Below are positions 7,739 to 16,146 of a stretch of DNA of 64,000 nucleotides, piece after piece. The position numbers were made by a program, and so were the translations under genes. The first letter of the stretch is position 1. Every line of letters begins with the position of its first letter. Origin of the DNA: DAOUAT01 sp964551735 (lineage in GTDB: Bacteria; Chloroflexota; Anaerolineae; CG2-30-64-16); the NCBI GenBank assembly GCA_964551735.1, contig CAZKEF010000017.1, forward strand, positions 1 through 64,000. The letters run 5' to 3'. The notes beneath the pieces were generated by a model. That model saw nothing but the letters and a program-made list of their open reading frames with translations. It did not search any database and had not been told where the DNA came from.

Positions 7739-8572
7739 TTAACCGGTGTTGGCCGGCGGCTGGCACTGGGGACAAAAATGGGTGCTGCGCTGGGTCACGC
7801 GGATGCGCTCGATGGGCGCACCGCAACGGGGACAGGGGCGGCCGGGCTGGCCGTAGACGCGCAACTGGTTCCGGTAGGCGCCGTCCGCGCCGTAGGGGGT
7901 GCGATAGTCGCGCAGCATGGTGCCGCGCTGTTGGATAGACTCGGCCAGCACCTGGCGGATGGTCCCGTGCAGCCGGCCGATCTCGTCGCCGGTCAGGCTG
8001 GCGCCCGGTCGGAGGGGATGGATGCCCGCCAGGAACAGCGCCTCATCCGCGTAGATGTTGCCGACGCCGGCTACCACGGTCTGATCTAGCAGCAGCGCCT
8101 TGACGGCCTGGCGGCGCTTGCCCAATCGCTCGGCCAACGCTTCGGGGGTGAAAGTCCACCCCAGCGGCTCCGGCCCCAATTTGCCGGTCACCTGGTCCAC
8201 GTCCGTCACCAGCCAGATGCGGCCAAACTTACGCGCGTCGTTGAAGGCCAGGAACGCGCCATCGGCCAGCGCAAAGACGGCGCGCAGGTGAGGCGTAGCC
8301 AACTCGGGATCGCCCGGCGGCACGATCGCCAGCCGGCCCGTCATCCGCAAGTGGATGACCAGGGTTTCGCCGGAGTCCAGGTAGATCAGCAGGTATTTGC
8401 CGCGGCGGCCCACGTCGAGGACCGCGCGGCCGGCCAGTCGCTGCGAGCAAGTGAGCGGATCGGGCGTGGCGAGGGTGCGCGGCCAGGCGATGTGGGCCGC
8501 CAAAAAGCGCCGGCCGACCAGCTCCTGGCGCAGGTCGGCGGCGACGGTTTCAACTTCGGGGAGTTCGGGCAT
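7739..8572 (-). CDS. mutM: Formamidopyrimidine-DNA glycosylase
   Basis: 277 residues. It starts with the invariant MPELPEVETV, where Pro2 is the Schiff-base nucleophile and Glu3 is catalytic, and has the Lys in RRGKYLL and a C-terminal zinc finger (CPRCGAP ... FCPQCQ). MutM/Fpg excises oxidised purines such as 8-oxoguanine and nicks the abasic site. It starts five bases after the anti-sigma gene, so it is the third cistron of a sigma/anti-sigma/repair operon, suggesting regulation by oxidative or envelope stress. Confidence 0.95.
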   Translation of the reverse strand: MPELPEVETVAADLRQELVGRRFLAAHIAWPRTLATPDPLTCSQRLAGRAVLDVGRRGKYLLIYLDSGETLVIHLRMTGRLAIVPPGDPELATPHLRAVFALADGAFLAFNDARKFGRIWLVTDVDQVTGKLGPEPLGWTFTPEALAERLGKRRQAVKALLLDQTVVAGVGNIYADEALFLAGIHPLRPGASLTGDEIGRLHGTIRQVLAESIQQRGTMLRDYRTPYGADGAYRNQLRVYGQPGRPCPRCGAPIERIRVTQRSTHFCPQCQPPANTG

Positions 8573-8577
8573 AGAAC

Positions 8578-10542
8578 TTACGGTCTTTTCACGTCCACCA
8601 TCGCCTCACGCGGCAGCGGCAGCAGGCCGGCAGCGCTGCCATCCATGCCGCGCAGGTTCAGCAGCCAGCCGGTCCCGGTGTCGTGCAGGCTGACAAACTG
8701 GTCGGCCGAGATCCAGCGCAGATCCACCAGGCTGACCCCGTTGCCCAGCCGCTGCGGCGCCGCGCCAGGGCTGCCCGCGTTGATCTGGAAGCTGTCCTGG
8801 TAGACGAAGTACTTGCCGTCGGGCGACCAGTTGACGAACTCCCCATACTTGATGGTGGAATAAAGCTGCGGATCGGCGCCGTCGCCGCCGGCCAGGTAGA
8901 GTTCAACGGTGTCCCTGACATCGGAGGTGTACCGGGTGAACAGCAGCCGACCGGTGTCCGGCGCCCAGGCCACCTGGTACGCGTCAATCTGTGCAATGGT
9001 CTCAGCCTCACCTTTGACCGGGATGCGATACAATGTCGTGCCGTTGAGTTGTCCTGGCCCAGGTGGATCGGCGTCGGGCAGCGCCAGCCAGAGGACCTGC
9101 CCGTCCGGCGCCCAGGCAAGTTGCCGTTCGTAGCTGACTTTGGCCGGGCTGGCGGGGAAGCGCAGCACGATGCGGCCGTTGCTGCCATCGGCATCGTACA
9201 GGGTCAGCGTGCCCTGGGGTTCGACTTCAGTACCATACTGCAGCAGCGCAAAGTGGTCGCCCTGGGGTGAGAAGGCGGGCCAGTAAGCGCGGCCCAAGTC
9301 GGTGACATAGCGCAGCTTGCCCGTTGTCGCGTCCAAGTACCACAGCTCGGACTTGGCCTCCACCTCGGGCGCGGTCGGTGCAGGCATGGTAAACAGGCTC
9401 ACGGCAACGAGGGTCTGGCCCGGCGCCCAACGGGCCTCTTGGACGCGTCGCTCTGTGTACCGGCGGTCCAGGTCGGTCTTGGGCAGATCGCGTTCGCTCA
9501 AGATGCGACGGACATCAGTCCCGTCCCAGTCCACAGTCCACAGGTCTATCCCCGTCTCGGTCATGGTGCGATACAAGATCTGCTGCCCATCGGGCGAGAT
9601 CTGGGGCGTGTTGGCGCCTTCTGCCCGCAGCAACTGGCGCGCGCCCGACTCCCGATCGATCGCCCACACCCCCCTGAGATCAGCATACGCCAGGCGAACG
9701 CCGGCCGGCAGGACCTCACCGAGGGGTTTAGTCTGCGGCAGCGCCTCGGGGGTCAGCGCCTCCGGTGGGATACCGCTATCCGCGGGCCCACCGCCCCCGC
9801 CGCGGCCGATGGCGGCCGCGCCCAGCTCGGGTGCAGCTTCAGGTGCGGGTGGTGCCATGGCCACCATCGGCAGTTCGGCTGTGGCGGTTGCAGCCGGCAG
9901 TGCGGCCTTCGCGCCCGGTGCTTCCACAGCGAGGGCCGGAGTGGATGCCTGGCGCGCGTCCGCTTGCGCGGGCGCGGCAGTGACGGCCTGTTCAGCAGCC
10001 GCCTCCGTCTCCGGTGCGGCTCCCATCGCGACGACCGGCTCACTGGCCTTCTCGACCACAACGGTCTCGACGCTGAGGGCCTGGGGTTGTTCAGGCGCCA
10101 GGGCGGCCGCAGGCGCAGCGGCCGGGGCCGCCTCTTGGGTCACACTGACCGCGGCCGGCGCTTGCCGCGCCACGGTCGCGCTGGGCGTCCACCCGGGCTG
10201 GCGCAGCACTGTCGCTGCCACGACAGCCACCAGGGCCAGGGCCGTGGCCGCGCCGATGCCGCGCAGCAGGCCGCCGCGCCAGGCTGGCTGCGCGGCGCGG
10301 CGGCCGATGCCGACCTGCGCTTCAGACAGGGTAAATGCCCTGGGCACCGGGACGCGCGGCAACGCTTGCAGCAGGGCCACCGTCCGGTGCAGGCTCTCCA
10401 ACTCGCCCCGGCAGACGGCGCACCCTTGCAGGTGGCTTTCCACGCGCGTCCGTTCGGCCAGCGCGAGCTGTTCATCCAGGTAAGCAGATAGCTGCTCGAC
10501 CTCGATGTGCGTAGATGCTGGCCTGCCAAATGGTAATCTCAT
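8578..10542 (-). CDS. Anti-sigma factor with zinc finger, TM segment and beta-propeller
   Basis: 654 residues. An N-terminal zf-HC2 type anti-sigma domain has the H-x3-C-x2-C signature at His37, Cys41 and Cys44. One transmembrane segment follows at about 90-112, then an Ala/Pro-rich linker to about 260, then a WD40-like/TolB beta-propeller (repeated blades such as ISPDGQQILYRT and WSPDGKYFVY). Such proteins hold an ECF sigma factor at the membrane; the extracytoplasmic propeller would sense a ligand. The cognate sigma gene lies 36 bases upstream. Confidence 0.85.
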   Translation of the reverse strand: MRLPFGRPASTHIEVEQLSAYLDEQLALAERTRVESHLQGCAVCRGELESLHRTVALLQALPRVPVPRAFTLSEAQVGIGRRAAQPAWRGGLLRGIGAATALALVAVVAATVLRQPGWTPSATVARQAPAAVSVTQEAAPAAAPAAALAPEQPQALSVETVVVEKASEPVVAMGAAPETEAAAEQAVTAAPAQADARQASTPALAVEAPGAKAALPAATATAELPMVAMAPPAPEAAPELGAAAIGRGGGGGPADSGIPPEALTPEALPQTKPLGEVLPAGVRLAYADLRGVWAIDRESGARQLLRAEGANTPQISPDGQQILYRTMTETGIDLWTVDWDGTDVRRILSERDLPKTDLDRRYTERRVQEARWAPGQTLVAVSLFTMPAPTAPEVEAKSELWYLDATTGKLRYVTDLGRAYWPAFSPQGDHFALLQYGTEVEPQGTLTLYDADGSNGRIVLRFPASPAKVSYERQLAWAPDGQVLWLALPDADPPGPGQLNGTTLYRIPVKGEAETIAQIDAYQVAWAPDTGRLLFTRYTSDVRDTVELYLAGGDGADPQLYSTIKYGEFVNWSPDGKYFVYQDSFQINAGSPGAAPQRLGNGVSLVDLRWISADQFVSLHDTGTGWLLNLRGMDGSAAGLLPLPREAMVDVKRP

Positions 10543-10578
10543 CAGTCACTCGTTAATACAAGAAATGGTTGCTTGCCG

Positions 10579-11376
10579 TTATTGGCTGCCACTGAGACGG
10601 TACTGCGGCGGCAAAAGTTCCTCTTGAGACAAAAGCAGATCGCGCAATTTGGCACGCGCCCGGCTGAGGCGGGATTTCACGGTGCCCAAAGCCGTGCCCA
10701 TCGCGTCGGCGATCTCTTGATAATCCAGCCCTTCGATGTCAGCCAGCACCAACGTGGCCCGCTGATCTGCCGGTAGTTGCTGGATGGCGGCCTGGATCGC
10801 ACCGGCCAACTCCTGGCGGATGACATAGGACTCCGGCCGCTCGGCGTGATCCACCAGTCGCGGATCGTAGTCGGGATCGTCATCGTCCTCTTCGGGTTCC
10901 AGGGAACTGGTAGGCCGGCGCTTGCGCGCGCGCAACGCGTCGTAGCATGTGTTGGTGACGATCCGCAGCAGCCAGGCCTTGAACGATCCGCCACGGTACT
11001 GGTCAATGCGCTGAAACGCCTTGACGAACGCGTCTTGCGTGGCGTCGGCCGCGGAATCGGCATCACCCACGATGCGGTAAGCGACGTTATAGGCGATGCC
11101 CTGGTAATGGAGGATGATCTGATTGAAGGAAGGGAGGTGGCCCCGTTGCGCATCGGCGAGCAGCGCGGCCTCATCATATTCCCCGCGATGCGATGGGGGG
11201 CGTGATGGCCGACCATCCCACGAATCGCCCAGGCGCGCGGCGCGCAGGATGTCCATGGCGCCGAGGGGCAGTTGTACCGGCGCCGCGTAAGGCGCGACCG
11301 GAATCCGGCCCGCCAATCTCACCCACTGCAAGAATTGCATCGCAAGCCGCGCCGGGCGCGGCACAGGCAACATCAT
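10579..11376 (-). CDS. ECF-subfamily RNA polymerase sigma factor
   Basis: Sigma region 2 (RIVGDADSAADATQDAFVKA) and region 4 (LDYQEIADAMGTALGTVKSR) are clear. The acidic linker (about eight Asp/Glu in a row) is longer than usual. The longest frame reaches 11493 but would run into the tRNA-Leu gene on the other strand; the ATGATG at 11376 (265 residues) or the ATG at 11256 are better starts, and neither has a strong ribosome-binding site. It forms an operon with the anti-sigma factor downstream. Confidence 0.85.
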   Translation of the reverse strand: MMLPVPRPARLAMQFLQWVRLAGRIPVAPYAAPVQLPLGAMDILRAARLGDSWDGRPSRPPSHRGEYDEAALLADAQRGHLPSFNQIILHYQGIAYNVAYRIVGDADSAADATQDAFVKAFQRIDQYRGGSFKAWLLRIVTNTCYDALRARKRRPTSSLEPEEDDDDPDYDPRLVDHAERPESYVIRQELAGAIQAAIQQLPADQRATLVLADIEGLDYQEIADAMGTALGTVKSRLSRARAKLRDLLLSQEELLPPQYRLSGSQ

Positions 11377-11407
11377 CAGAACCCCGATCGTCCCTGCGCG
11401 AACAAAC

Positions 11408-11436
11408 TTGACGGAAAACCCGCTTTCGATTATACT
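11408..11436 (+). promoter_or_regulatory. Promoter of tRNA-Leu
   Basis: TTGACG (11408-11413), 17-base spacer, TATACT (11431-11436), 14 bases before the mature tRNA end. A perfect TATAAT on the minus strand overlaps it (11428-11433) and could serve the divergent sigma gene. Confidence 0.75.
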
Positions 11437-11450
11437 CGTTCCTTGTCGAT

Positions 11451-11533
11451 GCCGAAGTGGCGGAACGGTATACGCGATGGTCTCAAACACCATTGGGGGT
11501 TGCCCCTTGTGGGTTCGAATCCCACCTTCGGCA
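11451..11533 (+). tRNA. tRNA-Leu (anticodon CAA)
   Basis: A class II tRNA. The acceptor stem pairs GCCGAAG (11451) with CTTCGGC (11526-11532) plus discriminator A at 11533. The anticodon arm is ATGGT-CTCAAAC-ACCAT with anticodon CAA, reading UUG leucine codons. A long variable arm (GGGG ... CCCC) and a T-arm with GTTCGAAT are present. The 3' CCA is not encoded. No integrase or repeat of the tRNA end is seen nearby, so there is no sign of use as an attachment site. Confidence 0.95.
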
Positions 11534-11764
11534 TCAAATCAGCGCAGGCTCGACTTTTCATTGTTTATCTGGGCTCGAGCGATTTGCGCAGCCCATGTGG
11601 ATGGTATTATAGCAGCTTTTTTGCTTTCCAGCCAAAGACTATCTTCCGTACACATGGGGGCAATTCGATATCAGCATGGCACTGGGGGCAAAGCGTTGAC
11701 GCGAGGCGGATCCCGTCCCGCGCAATTTGACGTTGCCCCTAGCTTTTTGTCTGACAGACATTGC

Positions 11765-13045
11765 ATGGACATAAACCAATCACTTGATAGCTCAAATGCC
11801 CGAAGCGGCCGTCGACCGGGGAAGGTCCCCATCGTCTGCATCCTGGCTGCAGTCATCCTGGTGCTGGCAGCGTGCGGCGGTTCTTCCCGACCGCCAGCGA
11901 TGACGGTCGCAGAACGGGACCTCACTCTACGGCGCATTGCGGCGGATTACGCGGCCAGCGGCGACCTTGCCCAGGCGCAGGTCGTCCTGGATAAACTCAA
12001 CCTGGCCAGCCCGGCCCAACTGCTGGTCAGCATGGCCGAAGCCGATGTGAGCGCGGGCAAGCCGCCTGAAGAGATCGTGCCCGTGGCGCGGCTGGCTGAG
12101 GCGTTGGGCGCGCGCAGCCCCAAGCTGATCGCGTACTTCGCGCCCACACCGACGCCCAGCCCCACGCCCCTGCCGACAGCAACTGACCTGCCGCCAAGCC
12201 CGACGCTGGCGCCCACCGAGACGCCCGCACAGGCGTCGACAGCGGTCCCGGCCACAGCAACGCCCGAGCCGGCAACCCCGGCGCCGACCGCGACCGCCCA
12301 GACGCCGCGCGTCGTTGCCAGCAGCAACGTCAACCTGCGCAGCGGTCCGGGCCGCACCTATCCGGTAATTGGCCAGCTCCGCGCCGGGCAAGAAGTGGTG
12401 ATCCAGGCGCGCAATGCCAGCGGTGACTGGTGGCAGTTGGCCTGGGAGGGTCAGGGCCAGGCGTGGGTGGCAGGGACCGTGGTGAACGTGCTCGGCGCTA
12501 TTGATGCCGTGGCGGTCGCCCAAAACATCCCGACCCCGCCGCCGCAACCCACGCCAGCACCGCGGCCAACTGCCGCGCCAACCGAGCCGCCCAAGCCCGG
12601 CGTGGAGTTCGTGGTTGAAAGCCTTGGGCTTCGTCCGCTTAACGTCGGGTCACAACGTTGCGACGGGGGTGACCACAATATCTTTGTGACAGTGCTCGAT
12701 GCCACCGGGAATCCCCTTGACGGCGTGCGGATCTTGGAAGTATTCACCGGTCAGATCCGAGTCACTGGCGCCCAGGGCAAAGGGTCAGGCCGGGCCGAAT
12801 ATGATCTGTACGGTGGCGGCGGAGGACAGCTTCAGATTGTTGATGATGCCAACAATCCCAGGAGTGAGCTCACGCGCGGTATGAGCAATGTCTTCCCGCC
12901 CTTTGATTTGATGAAAGCTGCCGGTTATTGTAGTTGCAAGCCTCATCCAGATGATGCCTCGTGTGAGGCTGATATCAACAGTCAGCAGTACCTGTTTGCG
13001 ATGGGGCATTACGTCTATGAAGTGGTGTTCCGGCGGACGTATTGA
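11765..13045 (+). CDS. Lipoprotein with SH3-like domain and novel C-terminal domain
   Basis: 426 residues from ATG 11765; the longer frame crosses the tRNA and is rejected. A hydrophobic segment ends in the lipobox LAAC (Cys37). A helical region follows, then two Thr/Pro-rich linkers around a bacterial SH3 domain (SSNVNLRSGPGRTYPVIGQL to about residue 240). The last 145 residues form a cysteine-containing domain (HNIFVTVLDATGNPLDGV ... VYEVVFRRTY) shared with the next gene. The surface SH3 suggests cell-wall or glycan binding. A 13-base palindrome, TGTCTGACAGACA (11748-11760), just before the start could be an operator. Confidence 0.8.
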   Translation: MDINQSLDSSNARSGRRPGKVPIVCILAAVILVLAACGGSSRPPAMTVAERDLTLRRIAADYAASGDLAQAQVVLDKLNLASPAQLLVSMAEADVSAGKPPEEIVPVARLAEALGARSPKLIAYFAPTPTPSPTPLPTATDLPPSPTLAPTETPAQASTAVPATATPEPATPAPTATAQTPRVVASSNVNLRSGPGRTYPVIGQLRAGQEVVIQARNASGDWWQLAWEGQGQAWVAGTVVNVLGAIDAVAVAQNIPTPPPQPTPAPRPTAAPTEPPKPGVEFVVESLGLRPLNVGSQRCDGGDHNIFVTVLDATGNPLDGVRILEVFTGQIRVTGAQGKGSGRAEYDLYGGGGGQLQIVDDANNPRSELTRGMSNVFPPFDLMKAAGYCSCKPHPDDASCEADINSQQYLFAMGHYVYEVVFRRTY

Positions 13046-13116
13046 TCCTGACCGCATCAGCCCGGACAAGCATTTCCGCCAGACATACTCGGCGGTCGCA
13101 TTGAGGAGAGAAATTA

Positions 13117-14838
13117 GTGAAAGAAGCATTGATGGAAAACACCCCGCTGTTTTCGGTCCTCTCCGAAGAACAGCGCACCACCATTGCCGATCATATGACA
13201 CTAGAAAGCCGCCGCGCAGGCGATCCGGTCTATCAGCAAGGCCGACCGGCAGCCGCCCTGTACCTGATTAAGTCGGGGTGGGCGCGCCTGGTCACTGATC
13301 AACTGGCTGTGCTCGCAAACGTGAGCGTGGGCAGCTTGATGGGCGAAGCCGACGTGGTCGCGGGGCGCAACTACAGCACATCGGCCGAAGCGGCAACTGA
13401 CCTGACCTTGTGGGCGTTGAGTGCATCCGACCTGCGGGTGATCATGGCCGCGCACCCCGAGATCAGCCGTAAGCTTAAGCAGTCGCTTGGGCTCGATGAT
13501 TCGCAGATGCTCGAGCGCCACTTGCGCCGCATGGAGCTGTTCGCCGGCCTTACCAGCGGCCAGCTGCGCGAGGTGGCAGATCACCTCCAGGCCCAGCACT
13601 TCGCGGCCGGCGAGATCATCTATCGCCTCGGCACAGAGGGCGATACGATGTATCTGGTGGACCAGGGCCGGGTGCAGATCTCAAACGCGGCGGGCGTCAG
13701 CCGCATTGCCGCCAGCAGTGAAACCTTCGGCGAGGGAGCGTTCCTCACCGGCGAGCCGCGCAGCACCGAGGCCGTCGCCGTGATCGATACAGTGGGCTGG
13801 TCGCTGGCTCGCGCCGACTTTGAGGCGCTGGTGTTGCACTTCCCCAGCCTTGCTCTTAACCTCAGTCGTGTATTGAGCCGACGTTTGCGCGAAAATAACC
13901 TGCGTGCGGCGCCGGCAGTCCAGGTAATGACCGCACCTGCAAGCCGGCCGGCCGCGCAACCGCAGCCTGCGGCTGTGACCGGCGCGTTGGTGGGCCTGAA
14001 TCGGGCCGCAGATACGACCACCAGTTGGTTCGGGTCGCTCAGCGCTGGCGCCAAGTTCCGCCTCATTGCCGTGATCCTGCTGCTGGTTTGGCTGGTGTTC
14101 GTCGCAGGCGCATACATGGTCCGCTCCGTGGCCTCGCAGGCCGATACGGTCAACGTATCAAACAATATCGCGCAGGCCAGCTTCCGCGATCGAGCCGTCC
14201 TGGTGGCGCTTGCTCAGGAATTGCCTGTGGATGTGACACCCACCTACACACCGTGGCCCACGGAGACACCCATCCCAACGCCGACTTTCACGCCTACGGC
14301 CACCCCGACCAACACGCCCATACCGACCGCGACCTTCACGCCGACCCCGGTGCCGCCTACCGCGACGCCGGTGCCCACCCAGGTTCCTGTGCGCGTCGTG
14401 GCACGTCAGGCTGCGCCGGCTGCTGTGGCTGTCGCCGCGGCCCCTGCCAAGCCTTCGGTGCAATACAAGCTGGTTGAGATGCGCCGCCTGTCCGCATGTG
14501 AGAATCGCGGCATGCACAACATCTTCATCAAGGTGATTGATGCGGCTGGCAACCCGGTGGACGGCGTGATGCTGATCCAATCGCCGTCCGGTCAGCCGGG
14601 CAACGTGCTGGACAAGATGGTATCGGGCAGCAAGGGGCCAGGCCTGGCTGAATTCATCATGTGGAAAGGCGCCGAGTACGCAGTTTACGTGAGCGCGGAT
14701 GGCGCTAACCCGGCCAGCACCGATATCGCACAACCCGTGCACTCCAACTTTGCCGACGAAGAGATGTGTGCTGACGGCGGCGGTGGCAATACCCTGTTCC
14801 ATAACTCGTTCAGCCTGGTATTCCAAAAGACCTACTAA
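13117..14838 (+). CDS. Double cyclic-nucleotide-binding membrane protein with extracytoplasmic domain
   Basis: 573 residues from a GTG start with GAGGAGAG six bases upstream. Two cNMP-binding (CRP-like) domains occupy about 10-125 and 135-255 (GSLMGEADVVAG and ETFGEGAFLTGEPRSTEA are the phosphate-binding cassettes). One TM helix lies at about 309-331, followed by a Thr/Pro linker and a C-terminal domain homologous to the end of the preceding lipoprotein (HNIFIKVIDAAGNPVDGV ... SLVFQKTY). The topology puts nucleotide sensing inside and the shared domain outside. No DNA-binding or enzymatic domain is seen. A strong terminator follows. Confidence 0.82.
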   Translation: MKEALMENTPLFSVLSEEQRTTIADHMTLESRRAGDPVYQQGRPAAALYLIKSGWARLVTDQLAVLANVSVGSLMGEADVVAGRNYSTSAEAATDLTLWALSASDLRVIMAAHPEISRKLKQSLGLDDSQMLERHLRRMELFAGLTSGQLREVADHLQAQHFAAGEIIYRLGTEGDTMYLVDQGRVQISNAAGVSRIAASSETFGEGAFLTGEPRSTEAVAVIDTVGWSLARADFEALVLHFPSLALNLSRVLSRRLRENNLRAAPAVQVMTAPASRPAAQPQPAAVTGALVGLNRAADTTTSWFGSLSAGAKFRLIAVILLLVWLVFVAGAYMVRSVASQADTVNVSNNIAQASFRDRAVLVALAQELPVDVTPTYTPWPTETPIPTPTFTPTATPTNTPIPTATFTPTPVPPTATPVPTQVPVRVVARQAAPAAVAVAAAPAKPSVQYKLVEMRRLSACENRGMHNIFIKVIDAAGNPVDGVMLIQSPSGQPGNVLDKMVSGSKGPGLAEFIMWKGAEYAVYVSADGANPASTDIAQPVHSNFADEEMCADGGGGNTLFHNSFSLVFQKTY

Positions 14839-14859
14839 TCCTGGCGATCCGTCATCGGG

Positions 14860-14896
14860 AGCCCCGGACTTAATTGTTCGGGGCTCTTTCTGTTTT
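14860..14896 (+). terminator. Rho-independent terminator
   Basis: A 10-bp stem (AGCCCCGGAC with GTTCGGGGCT, one G-T pair) with loop TTAATT and a following T-rich run (CTTTCTGTTTT), 21 bases after the cNMP-protein stop. Confidence 0.85.
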
Positions 14897-14903
14897 AATT
14901 ACG

Positions 14904-14932
14904 TTGACATGCCTACCTGGAGATGTTAGAAT
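14904..14932 (+). promoter_or_regulatory. Promoter of the acyl-CoA dehydrogenase operon
   Basis: TTGACA (14904-14909), 17-base spacer, TAGAAT (14927-14932); it directly follows the terminator and precedes the start codon by about 70 bases. Confidence 0.75.
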
Positions 14933-15003
14933 ATTCACGTCAGCCCTTCTCACTTCCTCTTTGGTTGGCCATAACGGGCCGCGTGCAAATGGAGGCGCCT
15001 CCC

Positions 15004-16146
15004 ATGTTGAGCTTTACACTGACCGAAGAACAAGCGATGATCCGAGACATGGCGCGTAACTTCGCCAAGAAGGAGTTGCTGCCCAAGGCCGAACACTACG
15101 ATCAATCCGACGAGTATCCCTGGCCCATCATCAAGAAAGCCCAGAAAGCAGGGCTGCTCAGCTCCAACGTCCCTGTCGATTATGGCGGTCCAGGACTGGG
15201 TGTGCTGGAGGAGTGTCTGATCAACGAGGAGTTGGCCTGGGCCTGCTCCGGCATTCAGACGGCCATCATGCTGAACAACCTGGCCGCGTGGCCGATCTTG
15301 CTGGCCGGGAACGAGCAGCAGAAGGAGCGCTACCTGCCGCGCCTCACCGAGGGCGGCCAGTTAGCCGCGTATGGCCTCACCGAGCCGGCGGCCGGCTCCG
15401 ATGTGGCCGGCATCCTGTCCACGGCGGTGCGGCAAGGTGACGAGTACGTGCTCAACGGCACCAAGACCTGGATCACTAACGCGCCGGTGGCGAGCTTCTC
15501 AATCATCTTCGCCAAGACCGATCCCGAGGCGCGCCACCGCGGCATGAGCGCGTTCATCCTCGAACACAACTGGCCCGGCGTCATCCTCAGCAAGCCGATC
15601 CCCAAGATGGGGCAGCACGCGGCCTGGACCGGCGAGATCGTGATGGAAGACGTGCGCGTGCCGGCCGAGAACCGGCTGGGCGCAGAGGGCGAAGGGTTCC
15701 TGATCGCCATGAAGGTCTTCGACCGGTCCCGCCCGCCGGTGGCAGCGGCGGCCGTGGGGGTTGCGCGCCGCGCGCTGGACGAGGCGGTCCGTTACGCGCA
15801 AGAACGCCAGGCGTTCGGGAAACCTATCGCGGCGCTGCAGGCTATCAGCTTTATGTTAGCCGACATGGCGATGAACATCGAGGCGGCTGAGCACCTGGTG
15901 CGCCATGCCGCCTGGCTGGTCGACAACGGCCAGTCGAACGTCAAGGAAGCGGCTATAGCCAAGGCATTCGCGGCCGACATGTGCATGAAAGCTACCACCG
16001 ACGCGGTGCAGATCTTCGGCGGCTACGGTTACAGCCGTGAGTACCCGGTGGAAAAGCTGATGCGCGATGCCAAGATCTATCAGATCTACGAGGGCACCAG
16101 CCAGATCCAGCGGGTGATCATCGCACGCGAGCTGACGAAGCGCTGA
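15004..16146 (+). CDS. Acyl-CoA dehydrogenase
   Basis: 380 residues from ATG 15004, with GGAGG eight bases upstream; the frame is open further back but that part carries the promoter. It is an FAD-dependent enzyme introducing a double bond alpha-beta to the CoA thioester. Visible motifs are YGLTEPAAGSD (FAD/substrate loop), TWITN, and the C-terminal YEGTSQIQR containing the catalytic-base Glu of the short-chain type. Substrate chain length cannot be told. The stop overlaps the start of the penicillin acylase gene. Confidence 0.93.
   Translation: MLSFTLTEEQAMIRDMARNFAKKELLPKAEHYDQSDEYPWPIIKKAQKAGLLSSNVPVDYGGPGLGVLEECLINEELAWACSGIQTAIMLNNLAAWPILLAGNEQQKERYLPRLTEGGQLAAYGLTEPAAGSDVAGILSTAVRQGDEYVLNGTKTWITNAPVASFSIIFAKTDPEARHRGMSAFILEHNWPGVILSKPIPKMGQHAAWTGEIVMEDVRVPAENRLGAEGEGFLIAMKVFDRSRPPVAAAAVGVARRALDEAVRYAQERQAFGKPIAALQAISFMLADMAMNIEAAEHLVRHAAWLVDNGQSNVKEAAIAKAFAADMCMKATTDAVQIFGGYGYSREYPVEKLMRDAKIYQIYEGTSQIQRVIIARELTKR

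Noticed and set aside
11451..11764. tRNA-Leu as an integration site for an island
   Set aside because: No integrase, no direct repeat of the tRNA 3' end was found, and the GC content does not change here.
11408..11764. Upstream extension of the SH3 lipoprotein
   Set aside because: It would read through the tRNA gene and its promoter; the lipoprotein signal follows ATG 11765.
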